This document shows positions 1 to 11,740 of a stretch of 64,000 nucleotides of DNA, piece after piece (position 1 is the first letter of the stretch; every line of letters starts with the position of its first letter). The position numbers and the translations under genes are program-made. The notes beneath the pieces are model-generated. The model worked only from the letters and a program-made list of their open reading frames with translations. It had not been told where the DNA came from and ran no database searches. Where the stretch lies: contig OX421505.1 in assembly GCA_949126835.1 (NCBI GenBank), forward strand, positions 5,462,587 to 5,526,586. Direction: 5' to 3'. The stretch is from Anisus vortex (Eukaryota > Mollusca > Gastropoda > Planorbidae).

Positions 1-416
1 CCGGTGCACTCTTAATGGGACGCGTATCGGTGGTTTAACACTTCACCAGCTTTGTGGTCCATGGATACAGAAAAGTCAGGAAAATGAAGACGTCCTCAAT
101 GTACCTGTATCTGATTCAGTAGTAAAAAAGAACATAATTCTGATTTGTTGACGATTTGGAAGTCTAACTCCTGCCATAATCATGTTGACAAGTCTTGTTT
201 ACTTTGTTTATAATTATTTGTATTACTTTTAATGCATATTTTGTCATTTACAAAAATCCTGCAGCTTTGCTGACCCAACATCATCAGCTCTCTGATCTGA
301 CAACCTATACTTTAGTAGCGAACGGAAGAATAATTCGCCAAGGAAAAGGACAGATAGGCATCGTCCCTAATCCCAAGGCACGCCCACATTCAAAACTCTC
401 CATGCCAAAAGAAAAG

Positions 417-640
417 AGGTTGACCTAATTGACATGTAGATGTAAACATAAATTTGACCTAATTGACATGTAGATGTAAACATAAATTGGACCTAACTGA
501 CATGTAGATGTAAACATAAATTTGACCTAATTGACATGTAGATGTTAACAGAAATTGGCTCTAAATGCCAAGTAGATGTGAACATAATTTTTGACCGAAC
601 TGACAAGTAGATGTGACATAAATTTGACCTTATTGACAGG
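417..640 (+). repeat. Tandem repeat of about 33 bp
   Basis: About six imperfect units, each containing ttgacctaattgacatgtag followed by atgtaaacata. The last units are diverged. The same array, with fewer units, is present in duplication copy B. Confidence 0.8.
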
Positions 641-2094
641 TAGAGGTGATGATGAATCAGACATCAGTATTCTAGGAACTGGAGCACATTCCGTGAATTG
701 TACATACATTTTAGCCAATTTTAAATGCTCATATGTCTTCTATCTACAAGAATAGCTTAGACACGTCCATATTTTAGTACATTTTATGCCCTAAATATAA
801 TATACATTAATTACTTAAAAACTACACGATCTTTAGTCAAATATTATATCGATATGAACATTTAAAAAAAAAAACACCAAACATTCACAAGTATGGTACC
901 AACACGTGCATATGAAATAATGCCATAATTAATTTGTTTTAAAAGATTTCACAATTTCGGTTCATGGCTGATGATTTTTTTTCATGTATGCTGTTTTATA
1001 CATTTGAATGTCGCTTACTAAAACATTTAGTTTTAAAGTATTAAAATCTTTGGTATAGATGTAATAGGCAACCAAGTGACCCGACCTCGTAGTCTAGAAA
1101 AGTGCCGTAGTAGTGGTCCTCTGAGTAGATGACGCTTGGGAGTTACAGGTATTGCATTGACCTTGGATACAGCCATGGTCAATTAACTTTTGATAAACAT
1201 GCTTAGGAACAGAAAGATTTCAAAATCACCAGAATATCCTATCCCACAAAGACCTCCAACGACCCACACATATTACTTATACAACCTCACAAGACCATTG
1301 GTTATACGTTTGAAAAAAGTTAGGACAAATTACAAAAAAATGTTTAAAAAAAAAAGAAAAAAAATATTTTTCCATGTTATATATTTCTTTTTACCATGTA
1401 AATGTTGTCGTAGAAGTTTGCTTAGAATTGATTTGGGAGGTGTTATTACATAAGTTAATAAGTTTATGCCTAATCGTTTTTCACAGGGTTTTGGTAATCG
1501 TGTAGGGAGCGGGCTGGGGAAATAATGCCCAAATAATGTTGAAATCAGTAAGGAACAATAGGCTTCTTAAAGAAAATAGTTGGGATACATGTACATCTTT
1601 ATCAAATGCAATCTCGTATTAAAAGTAGTTTTAATAACACAAGGAAAAAGCCCCCAGAGATAGAAATAGACTCTTAGGCCATTGAACGGACCGGGAGAAA
1701 AATTTAATATATAAATTGGAAACGTCCTGCAAAAGAAAAACTTATTATTTCGACTATTGCTTAATTCGTTTATTTATTTTAATTTATTACAAATTATGTT
1801 ACGGTTATAAACTGGAACGGCGTTGAAACAATATTTAGAATCATGTCCTTTTAAAACAACTTTTTTTTCGTACTGCAAAATATTATTTACTTTAAAAAAA
1901 TATATTTTATTCTGTCTTTTTCATTGTTTTCATTCTTTTAAGAAAATATATTGCAGTCAATCGTTTCTCCGACATTTTGACGGGCATAAATACTAGTATA
2001 TTAATATTGAACTTATCTACGTGTAATTGAAACACACAGGATTATTATAGTAATAGTATCCTACGATGTAAAACATTGTGAGTATGAGTCTCAC

Positions 2095-2358
2095 CGCTTT
2101 ACTGGATTCCGATGAGTTTGAACCGAAATGATTCAAGAAAAACACCAGGGTGCCATTCAGTTGGGTGTTGGGGATGGGGTCGTTGCCAGTGTATATGTTG
2201 CCGCCCCACTCAGGGGACAGGTTGTTCACCAGTGCAAACGTTTTTTCTGCTCCTTTCTTGAGAATGACCTGATCTCTTGATGTCGGCATCCAGGTCACGG
2301 CACCAGCTGTTTCAGGCCCCTCTTCCTCTTCCCTTGAGGCTTCCATGATAAGGACTGT
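2095..2358 (-). CDS. Unrecognised exon-like ORF, minus strand
   Basis: A reading frame runs from an ATG at 2344-2346 to a plausible donor, GCG|GTGAGA, at 2095/2094. Upstream there are acceptor-like sites ending CAG at about 2354-2359. The peptide has an acidic start (ASREEEEGPET), the segment TWMPTSRDQVILKKGAEKTF and two possible N-glycosylation sites (NGT, NSS). In duplication copy B the first 55 or so residues are conserved, after which the frame ends, so B is truncated. I do not recognise the family and found no flanking exons. It could be an exon of a gene mostly outside the window, or a captured fragment. Confidence 0.3.
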
Positions 2359-3104
2359 CTGGTGGTGTTAGAAGTCGGTTTTCTGAAAGTGTCCCAACCA
2401 TCTCCATCATTATTGTATGATCAACAGTACGACTGCTAGTTGTCCAATGCGACTTCAAAGCTCATCGTTAGTGATCATGTCTTACGACCTTCGTATCTAC
2501 ACAATCCTCCTAAAGATATGAGTTTATGAAAGTCATCTGGATCTTCTTGATATTAGTAGTCCTCTATGTTTCGTCGTCATAGAGTAGGACAGCCTTCACG
2601 TTTGAGATAAATATCTTGAGAGTCGAGTTATTTTCAGGAATATACTCTTGAGCTCCAGATGTTGTTAAGTTGTAGGAAAGCTATCCTGACCGTGTCAACT
2701 CTTGCCCGAACATCAGCGTCGATTCACTCTTCTTATTGAAAATTCCGCCTAGATAGATTTGTTAACAAAAACTAAAGTTGTAGATATTGATAGTTAAGTA
2801 ACAACAAAAAAAAATTATTTATAAGTAAGACACTACTTATCATTTTTAAAAATTGATAATCACCATGTGTTGAATCTGAATGACAGTAATTGCATCAACT
2901 CATTGACGAACCAAACCCCTGAACAATCGACTCGTCATGTTATGTAATGACTTAGAATCTAAGTGATAACCAGAAGTAACTAGTTATAGCTGAATAAGGT
3001 CTACTAAGCAGAGACATTTATTTATTTATTTGTGTGTGTGTTTTTAAAAGAAGAGACGATGTAACCGACTTTAAAACTATAAACATGTCAGTATATGACG
3101 TTAC

Positions 3105-3275
3105 ACAGAAATTACACAGACAAATAGTCTAATGACAGACATTGCACATTTAATAGTCCTATGACAGACCTTGTATATTTAATATTCTAATGACAGACAT
3201 TACACAGACAAATAGTGTAATGACAGACATTACACAGAAAAATAGTCTAAGGACAGACATTACAAAGACACCACG
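3105..3275 (+). repeat. Tandem repeat of about 29-30 bp
   Basis: About six imperfect units, each containing aatgacagacattacacaga and aatagtct. The array is shared with copy B near 43540-43700. Confidence 0.8.
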
Positions 3276-3679
3276 TCTTAATTTTGACAATGTGTAGAAA
3301 TTTCAGTCAATGCAGTAATGTCTAAAATAAAACATTTCTTCTTACACTTCTTTACCTATGGACCTCAAAGACTGGCGATGTGTGTACACGCCCGTTATGA
3401 TCACCTTAATATTACAGTGGCAGTTGAACGCATAAGAGGACAGCTCCTTCAGCGGCTGCAGGAGGCCCGCTATCCATTGCACACCGGGTATGCCCGTGGT
3501 GGAGTGGTAGAAAGGACGCTGCCCCCTGCCTCGAGAAACTCCCGGCACCTGGATGCATGAACTTAAGTATAGGATTTGTGCTAACGGGGGGGGGGGGATA
3601 TTGCAGGCTTACGGGCGAGCCCCAACGATAATGATCCTAAGGGAATCGGCAGTGACTTTTAAGCTAGGTTGCGGAAACT

Positions 3680-3830
3680 GTATCCTGTACACAGCACGCC
3701 ACGCCTTGGGCGTGCCAGGATAGAACCTCGGTGTGCCCCCGCTCTTGGTTCACTCCTGAAAGGTTACGCCCTGGACTATAGAGCCTCCGACTCGTCCGGT
3801 TTTTAGAGACATTCTAATTTCTTATAGTAG
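3680..3830 (+). repeat. GC-rich dispersed unit
   Basis: Contains a short inverted repeat (cgccttgggcgtg) and then acgccctggac followed by ctcgtccgg. The same two motifs in the same order recur at 44160-44290 in the same orientation and at 41452-41490 in the opposite orientation. This suggests a small dispersed element of unknown class. Confidence 0.4.
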
Positions 3831-5999
3831 ACATCATCTTATTCCCACCTTCTCTTCACCGGCAATGTTTACAGGATGGTTCTTGAAACTGTCGTCAACA
3901 AGATAAGGTAACCAGGTTTCCCCAGTCCTTTTACTTCCTTCATGTTACATTTCAGTGACAAGGAGACAACATTATATCAAATAAAACCCACAAGTGTAGT
4001 TTTAGCAACAAGCGACCTGTGACAATTTTTTTTAAATAATTTTAAGGTTGACTGTGTTCACGCACCACAAATTTTTCCGCTAAGGAGAAGGGAGGCTTAG
4101 GTGGAGCTCACGTTTTTCTAAACATTTCTAGAAGGAAGTAAACCAACTCCAAAAATAACTTTGTTTCTTATAATTGAACAATAAAAACATTTTTAAAAAG
4201 ATGGGTAGGTAAGGAATTTGTTTTTTTTCAATCTGACACACGATATTCATAAGTTGTGGCTGTCAACTAAAGAACCAAATAAAACGTTTATTTCACGTAT
4301 TAAAATAAACCACATTTAATTGACTTTAATAGATAATAATGAAAAACTGTAACAGTTTGTAATGGTTACTTGATAATCAATATAATTGTTTATTAATTGT
4401 TTAATCTATTACCTGATATGCATATTGCTGAATTAGGTAGCCTACTCTTTAAATGAAGTGTAAAGTAATTTAAATCTAATATTATAGATATAATCAATAC
4501 TAAAAGTAAAATTAATTGATGATAAACTCTTTAAATAGGATTTTTTTTTCCTCTCAAGAAAAGATGTTTTAAAAACGATAGAATAATAAAAAAAACATTA
4601 CAGAGGACATGCCAATCTCCCAACACACATTATTTATAAACTAAGTAATGGTTAGCTTGCAGTAGTTCTCAAAGTAATTAGCAATGTTTTACCTGGCGGT
4701 CCTTCATCAATGTTTTTTGTCAGCGATCGGACCATTTGAAATCTGACGATATAAATAAGCTAAAAATAGTTTATTCAACTTATTGTGTGTAGATTTTGTT
4801 TATTGTCTGTATAATTTTTATAAATTTATCTAAAATTAGTTTATTGAACAATTGTGTGTAGATTTTGTTTATTCTCTATACAATTTGTATAAATCTATCT
4901 AGCATTAGTAACCCGTTCACAGTCATCAAGTAACCGCTTGGCGGTGTCCTATGAGACAACAGACTCCAGTTTGAGAAACCGTGGGCTAGATGAAGTCTGT
5001 GCAGTCAACTGTAACGATTCAGTTGGGGAAGGAGGAACACATCCTGTTCTAACTGACATGTGTAATACATCATTGATATCCTGTATAGTGTTCTCTTAGC
5101 CTCAGTATGAAATTACCTTACGTAAGCTTTTAAGTGTCTCTATATATAGATACATATATATACATATACATTTTTGTGCAATTTATTTATTGCTAACAGG
5201 TTTTCTTCATTAGACACATTGTGTCTTTGACAAACAAAACTTCCATTGGCGTTGATTAGCTTTAAGTCATTATAAAATTACATCAAACTACACGTTTTAC
5301 TCATTACAATGGAACCTTTAGGTAAGACTCATTTGTAGCTATAGTCAATTTTAATATTTATAAGTATAGATTGGACTGTACTTGTATATCTTTGATAGAT
5401 CATTACAAGTCACGTATCTAAATGGGGTTTGTGCTTGAAGTCTTTACACAATGAACAATGTTTTTATTTTGCCACATAGTACATAGGTACAATAAAGGCA
5501 GTCAAAAGATAATAATTCATAAATACATAACACAATTAATTAATTAACATACATCAAACGTTAAATGATAAAATAACTACCAACAGCTACTCTCATACAC
5601 ATTTTTTTTTTACAATAGGCATTCCACATTTATACGAGTAACCTAAAATCTCATAAATAGATATAAAGCGTACTATTCATTAAACATCCATTTTAAAGAA
5701 GATGATCAATAGTATTATTATTTTCTTCTTAATTATTTATTTAATTACTAGGACACATTAACATAATGACATAGTGTAAATTTAATGGAAGCATATACAT
5801 ACACACACTTATATAACTAATTTCAATACTTTCGACTAAGTATTTTATTATATCGCACCGTTTAATATTTGCTCATTTACAAAGACATACCTACATTATT
5901 ATTACTTTTTTAGAAATTGCTTAGCTGGTTAATTCGTGCACCTATTTTTTAAATGCAGACAAGAGTTATTTTGCAAAAATACTAAGGTTTTTTAATACC
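3831..5999. other. AT-rich sequence, no gene seen
   Basis: Up to 5455 this is the tail of segmental duplication copy A. From 5456 to 5999 it is unduplicated AT-rich sequence with short homopolymers. I see no splice-supported coding segment or recognisable repeat in the last 540 bases. Confidence 0.6.
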
Positions 6000-8900
6000 T
6001 TAAAGGATCTTAAATTTAACAGTTCCGACATTTTTTTCTATATTTGGTCTGGTATAGAAATATTTTTTTAGGTATTTTTTTCGATGACTATCCAAATGTT
6101 CACATTCAAGTAAATAATGGTAAGCATCACCAACTGCATTTGCACAAAAGGGACATAACCTAGATTCATAATCTAGACCGGTGTAGCGTCCCGTTTCAGC
6201 AGGGAAATAATTATTACTAGTTGTAATTTTAAGGATTGAAGAAGCATCTTTAAAAGACAATTTATTTTAAAAAGGTGGAAAATCTTCCCATGCGAGTTTA
6301 CTTTGTATGACGTTATATAACTTTCCTTTATAACTGTTTTGCATAGTATCATAGATGTGTTATTTAATTTGGTCTCTAATTCTTGTGTTAATTATTGTTT
6401 GTAAAGTTCGAATGTCAAGTGTGTGTTGCTCTAACCACATATAGCCAAAGCCTAAATGATCAAATTGTAATTTAATTGTGGCGGACCATTTACATTTTTC
6501 AAATAGGTTTTCTTTTAATAGTAAATTGTGAATTATTCTAGATATTCTATTTAATTTACCAGTGGCTATTTTGATAAAAAAAAAATAACATTCTTTTTTT
6601 AATTATTGAGCTTATTTTAAATTAGCCAGTTTCACCAAAAACTACATAATTAGGGGTTTTTGTATTAAGTTTTAAAATCATTTAAAAATAACGTAGTCTG
6701 ATATGCTCTAACATGTCACATAGTTCCGTACCCCATATCTCGCATCCATAGATGAGAATCGGAAGTACTGTCTGGTCAAATAAATCAATTTGGCTATCTA
6801 TAGGCAGATTTAGTATATGGCACTTTCTGAGGAGGCTAAACATTGCGTTTGTGCCTTTAATCTTGCAATATTTTCTGTGTTCTAAGAAGGACCCATTAGA
6901 TGAACAAATTATACCCAGATATTGAAATTTAGATACTATTTCTATAGATACTATTTTTATAAATACTATTTCTATAAATACTATTTCTATAAATACTATT
7001 TCTATAAATACTATTTCTATAGATACTATTTCTATAAATACTATTTCTATAAATAAATAAATAATAAATAAATAATTCTATAAATACTATTTCTATAAAT
7101 ACTATTTCTATATATACTATTTCTATAAATACTATTTCTATAAATACTATTTCTATAAATATTATTTCTATAAATACTATTTCTATAGATACTATTTCTA
7201 TAAATACTATTTCTATAAATATTATTTCTATAGATACTATTTCTATAAATACTATTTCTATAGATACTATTTCTATAAATACTATTTCTATAAATACTAT
7301 TTCTATAGATACTATTTCTAAAAATACTATTTCTATAAATACTATTTCTATAGATACTATTTCTATAAATACTATTTCTATAGATACTATTTCTATAAAT
7401 ACTATTTCTATAAATACTATTTCTATAGATACTATTTCTAAAAATACTATTTCTATAAATACTATTTCTATAGATACTATTTCTATAAATACTATTTCTA
7501 TAGATACTATTTCTATAGATACTATTTCTATAAATACTATTTCTATAAATACTATTTCTATAGATACTATTTCTATAAATACTATTTCTATAAATACTAT
7601 TTCTATAAATACTATTTCTATAAATACTATTTCTATAAATACTATTTCTATAAATACTATTTCTATAAATACTATTTCTATAGATACTATTTCTATAAAT
7701 ACTATTTCTATAAATACTATTTCTATAAATACTATTTCTATAGATACTATTTCTATAAATACTATTTCTATAGATACTATTTCTAAAAATACTATTTCTA
7801 TAGATACTATTTCTATAAATACTATTTCTATAAATACTATTTCTATAAATACTATGTCTATAAATACTATTTCTATAGATACTATTTCTATAGATACTAT
7901 TTCTATAAATACTATTTCTATAAATACTATTTCTATAAATACTATTTCTATAGATACTATTTCTATAAATACTATTTCTATAAATACTATTTCTATAAAT
8001 ACTATTTCTATAAATACTATTTCTATAGATACTATTTCTATAGTTTTACCATTTAGTACAAATGTGTGATACTTTTCCTTTCTGCCAAATATCATTATTT
8101 TAGTCTTGTCCTCATTAATATTTAGATAATTATATTTACAGTAGTTGTTGTAAATATTTAGATTATTCTGTAATTCTTTTGATGAGTTAGCTAAGAGTGT
8201 GGTGTAATCTGCATAAAGTAATGTAAACAGCTTTAATACTTCTACGTTGTTTTCAAATTTGAGGCTTAAACCATTTGAGCCATTTTGTTCTAAAAAAATA
8301 TCTAAGTCATTTACAAAAATAGAGAATAGGAGAAGGCTCAGGTGTTCGCCCTCCCTCAAGCCTGCCTCGCAATTAAATGTCGGTGATAGAGTTTTATTTA
8401 ATCTCACTGACGATTTAATGTCGCTATATAAAGCTTATATGCAATTTTAAAAAAGTCCATCTATCCCTATTTCTAGAATTTCGTTCCATAGTAAACTTTC
8501 TTTGTATAGACGGAAAAGCTCTTTTAAGATCAATGAAAGCACAAAACAACCGGCCTCCTTTATTTTTTATAAGAAAGTTTAGAGCGTACAAGGTAAACGC
8601 CGATTCGGTTGTTGAGTAACCATGCCGAAATCCCAATTGGTTTTTATTTAACAGATTATTTCCCTCAAGAAATATTTCCATTCGTTAGTTTAAAATAGAT
8701 GAAAACACTTTTCCTAAACATGGTAGTAAAGAAATTGGTCTGAAATTTTCAGGTTTCGTTTTTCTACCTTTGTTTTTGTATATAGGCCAGTGACCAACTC
8801 TCAAGGAAAATTCCCAACTTGAAAATGACATTAAGAAGTTTTACATAAATAGGTATCATTATTAACTTGGTCCTTTTTATATACTCATTAAAAACATTAT

Positions 8901-9070
8901 CATGTCCACAACTTTTATTATTTTTTGTTTTGTTTATTGCTGACAAAGCCTCATCGTGTGTTATGTCTCCATTGAGCCTTGACGTGTCAAGGTCAGAGGT
9001 GTTTAGTTCAGGTTGTATTGTGTTGGAATGACACTCTTGTGAAGCTTTATTTTGTGACTTAAAGAAAGTA
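6000..9070 (-). pseudogene. LINE (non-LTR retrotransposon) ORF2, disrupted by minisatellites
   Basis: Read on the minus strand from about 9060 down to 6000, conceptual translation follows a LINE reverse transcriptase. First comes a linker and NNKSCGHDNVFNEYI (8764-8946), then NQLGFRHGYSTTESAF and FCAFIDLKRAFPSIQ (8424-8681). Next are GLREGEHLSLLLFSIFVND and the catalytic-site variant YADYTT (6929-8407, part of that frame), then KFQYLG, and finally a C-terminal zinc-finger-like CPFCANAVGDAYHYLLEC (6000-6260). There are frameshifts and stops between the blocks, and the usual YADD is YADY, so this copy is dead. A 15-bp satellite splits the domain between NGKTIEIV and SKFQYLG. A 20-bp satellite lies near the N-terminal end. 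The clade is not assigned. Confidence 0.85.
6929..8042 (-). repeat. 15-bp minisatellite inside LINE coding sequence
   Basis: About 74 tandem units of aaatactatttctat, with common variants gatactatttctat and aaaatactatttct. On the minus strand each unit is five codons (IEIVF or IEIVS), so the host LINE reading frame stays open through most of the array. The phase breaks once, near 7050-7075, at a run of aaataaataaataa. Long ORFs on both strands here are by-products of the array. Confidence 0.95.
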
Positions 9071-9332
9071 TATAGTTCGTCTATAAATTATATAGTTCGT
9101 CTATAAATTATATAGTTCGTCAATAAATTATATAGTTCGTCTATAAATTATATAGTTCGTCTATAAATTATATAGTTCGTCTATAAATTATATAGTTCGT
9201 CTATAAATTATATAGTTCGTCTATAAATTATATAGTTCGTCTATAAATTATATAGTTCGTCTATAAATTATATAGTTCGTCTATAAATTATATAGTTCGT
9301 CTATAAATTATATAGTTCGTCTATAAATTAAA
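9071..9332 (+). repeat. 20-bp minisatellite
   Basis: Thirteen nearly perfect units of tatagttcgtctataaatta; one unit has gtcaat for gtctat. On the minus strand the array joins directly to the LINE coding segment at about 9070, so it appears to lie in the 5' part of the same LINE. Confidence 0.95.
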
Positions 9333-9350
9333 ATATATTAAAATATAGGG

Positions 9351-9542
9351 CAGGTGTAAACAACCTTTTGATTATAGTGTGTCAAAGTAGGATTTATAAA
9401 TCATTCTACGTGCCAAAACATGTATCCTACTCTAGCACTTCATTTGTCGCAGAAAATAGTTGCTTTTTTGAGGGTCTTCCGCGTGCCAATGAAAATGGCT
9501 CTGCGTGCAAAAGTCTGACACGTGTGCCGTTGCCGACCTCTG
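9351..9542 (+). mobile_element. hAT-type MITE, 192 bp
   Basis: The element is flanked by identical 8-bp direct repeats ATATAGGG at 9343-9350 and 9543-9550, the length expected for hAT insertion. It starts CAGGTGTAAACAACC and ends TTGCCGACCTCTG. The ends are diverged from the CAGGGRTCGGCAACCT inverted repeat of the larger relative at 57521-59178, whose terminal sequences with repeated gcgtgcca motifs it shares. No transposase is encoded. Confidence 0.8.
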
Positions 9543-9614
9543 ATATAGGGTACTCGGATTCGGGTCCTTTCATTAACATTTACTTTATTTATAGTTAACG
9601 GATTTCCCTAGTTG

Positions 9615-9805
9615 ACAATCATATATGACCCGTACCCACAAAATGAGATATAAGTGGTTTTTCCAACATTTTAAGATGTATACCTATATCGTAGGTAGGC
9701 CTATAGCATTGGATGGGCCTTATTTTAATACAACATTTATTATTATAGGTCAATATTTAATTTTTCTATGCCACTTACAACTAGCTAGACATAACCTAGA
9801 GTTTT
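9615..9805 (-). repeat. Segment related to the inside of the 57.5-kb hAT element
   Basis: The sequence gacccgt..cccacaaaa through agtggtttttccaacatttt and on to about 9800 matches, in reverse orientation, the interior of the hAT element near 58560-58760. It lies outside the target-site duplications of the MITE at 9351-9542, so it is a separate fragment. The rest, up to 10337, is AT-rich with nothing recognisable. Confidence 0.6.
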
Positions 9806-10337
9806 GATAAAAAAAACATTTTAACGTTTATCTTAAACTTAAGCTTAAATATTTTCTGATTGGTTTCTATAAATAAATGGTGATAACAAAACAATCAGCT
9901 AGAGTATCCCCTTTTTATGCTATATAATATTATGGGATACTGTCAAGTATTTTTTGTCCAAATTAATAAGTTTAATGTGTACAATTTTTGATGAAATTGT
10001 AATTAACTATAAAACACATGTTGATTAAAATAATTAATACAACTATTTTTAAGTAAAAAAAACAACAACAACTTATAAATTACGATTTAGAAATGGATAA
10101 ACTTGTAATTACAATAATTTAAAAAAAAATCTCCAGAATACCCCCACTTGACAAAAACACAAATTGTTTTTTCCCACTTATGTATCTTTTCCTGGGAACG
10201 AGTCACATATTATCTAACGTCATAGCTTCACTTATTGTCAACTAGATTGAAACAAATATTAAGACAACTTAAAACAAACATTTTAACTGATTAACATGGA
10301 AAATACAAGTGAGTAATCTAATTCTTTTTATATTATA

Positions 10338-10831
10338 CAAGCTACATTGCCCGGCGTTGCCCGGGTGAAAAAAAAAGGACTGTATAAGGTGCAAAAAAAA
10401 ATATTTAAAAACTACACTTACAAGAAAGCTATAAATCTAATATTTAAATTATTATATTTTTTTACTGAAGACTTTTAGGAAAGTAATTTAAAAAAAAAAA
10501 TATTGTAATCGGGTAAAAAATAGGCAAGTATTTCTATTTCAACAAAATCTAAATTGCCCGTAGATTTACAATGTCTTTTGTTTTTAAAAGTTCGAAAAAA
10601 ATATTTTCGAAAAAAAAAGGGATGGTCTAACTGGAGAATAGAACCCGGGTCGCTGGCATAGCAGTCCGCTACGTTTACCACTGAGCTAACGAAGACACAT
10701 GTGCGATGAGAAAAAATATTTAACAGTATTAGGCCTAGGCCTAAATAGGTCAGTAAAACAAACTCACGTGATTTCAAATTGATCAATGGGGACCCGTATG
10801 GGGACAAACAGTCTCATTTTATATATATAGA
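10338..10831 (-). mobile_element. Non-autonomous Helitron, 494 bp
   Basis: Read on the minus strand the element begins TCTATATATATAAAATGAG and ends with the hairpin CCCGGGCAACGCCGGG about 9 nt before a terminal CTTG. It sits between a flanking A (5') and T (3'). 5'-TC, 3'-CTRR-like ends with a nearby hairpin, and A/T target insertion without duplication, are the Helitron hallmarks. There is no Rep/helicase coding sequence. A tRNA-like segment lies inside at 10628-10705. Confidence 0.75.
10628..10705 (-). pseudogene. tRNA-like sequence inside the Helitron
   Basis: The minus strand has an A-box-like TTAGCTCAGTGGT and, about 30 nt later, a B-box-like GGGTTCTATTCTC. The acceptor-stem ends do not pair convincingly and one B-box base is off consensus, so a functional tRNA is unlikely. 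It is probably a tRNA-derived passenger. Confidence 0.5.
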
Positions 10832-11740
10832 TTCAAAATGTATACCACTCTAATGACCAACGCGTAATACGTTGTCTATGTAGGCTGTTGCGTGCTGGTC
10901 TAAGTTACTGCGCCACAGAGCCCTTAATTTGCATAGGCTATCCGTGGAAACTTAGTGGATAACTCAGCAGGTACACAGGGTGATGGGGAGGATGATTTTG
11001 GCAGGTATTCTAGGAGTATTTTGGTCCCGAAGTGCTGATGATTTCTAGGTGATTTTTAAGACACATTTTTTAAACAGGTTTCTGGCTCGTTTAATACGTA
11101 TTTAGGCTGCGATGAAGCTGTTAAATAACGTGACACTGTCACTAGATATAACACACACGTATACTACCAATCAATTAGCAAGACGTATTTATAACACTGA
11201 AGATTTTATTCACATGAAAGTCCGTATTCAAATATTAATGTCATGGGCTAAAAAATCATTAGCTGAACAGAAACAATCCAATACAATTGATAGCAGTAGG
11301 CTGAGACTGTAAGTAGACCTAATTAGGGCCGGAGGCCTCCGTTCAAGGGCGCGATCCTCCTCGTAAGCCGTCTACCGCCGACCTACCTGTAAAACTAACT
11401 TACATTACATGTTAAAAGACAATTTTTTGAAGGTTACAACTCTTCACGTGATTGTAAGGGAAGGGGGGCAGTGGTAAGATTGACGTGTTGATAGCGTATC
11501 TGATTGGTCAACATGTCTCTTCACTTCAGCATTTGATTGGCATGTGAAGTACCAAATAGCGGGGTAGTGGGGAGGGGCTGGGGGTACCTGGCGGCCGTTT
11601 CAGAGATTCCTTTCTTGCTGACCACTGGCGGTTTGGGATTACGAGTCAAAAAGGACTTTTGACCAGGGGAACTATCGTCCCAGTGTCTTATTTTCATGTA
11701 CATACTAAATCCTTTGTATGTGAGCGAGGGGTGGTTTAAG
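10832..11740. other. No gene seen
   Basis: Unique-looking sequence, AT-rich to about 11330, then more GC-rich with G-rich runs from 11460. The ORFs on both strands are short and lack splice or family support. Confidence 0.5.

Larger units (their letters stand above)
148..5455 (+). repeat. Segmental duplication, copy A
   Basis: This stretch is repeated in the same orientation at 41771-45643. Matching landmarks in both copies are the segment with a tandem 33-bp repeat (417-640 and about 42055-42185), the minus-strand exon-like ORF (2095-2358 and about 42631-42790), the 29-bp tandem repeat (3105-3275 and about 43540-43700), a GC-rich unit (3680-3830 and 44160-44290) and the tail ending near 5455 and 45643. 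Point differences and indels are spread throughout, so the copies are not recent. Copy A is longer at 640-2190, where copy B has unrelated sequence. Upstream of 148 the two sides do not match. Confidence 0.85.

Noticed and set aside
6929..9335. CRISPR-like array
   Set aside because: The repeats are directly tandem with no unique spacers, in an animal-type genome.
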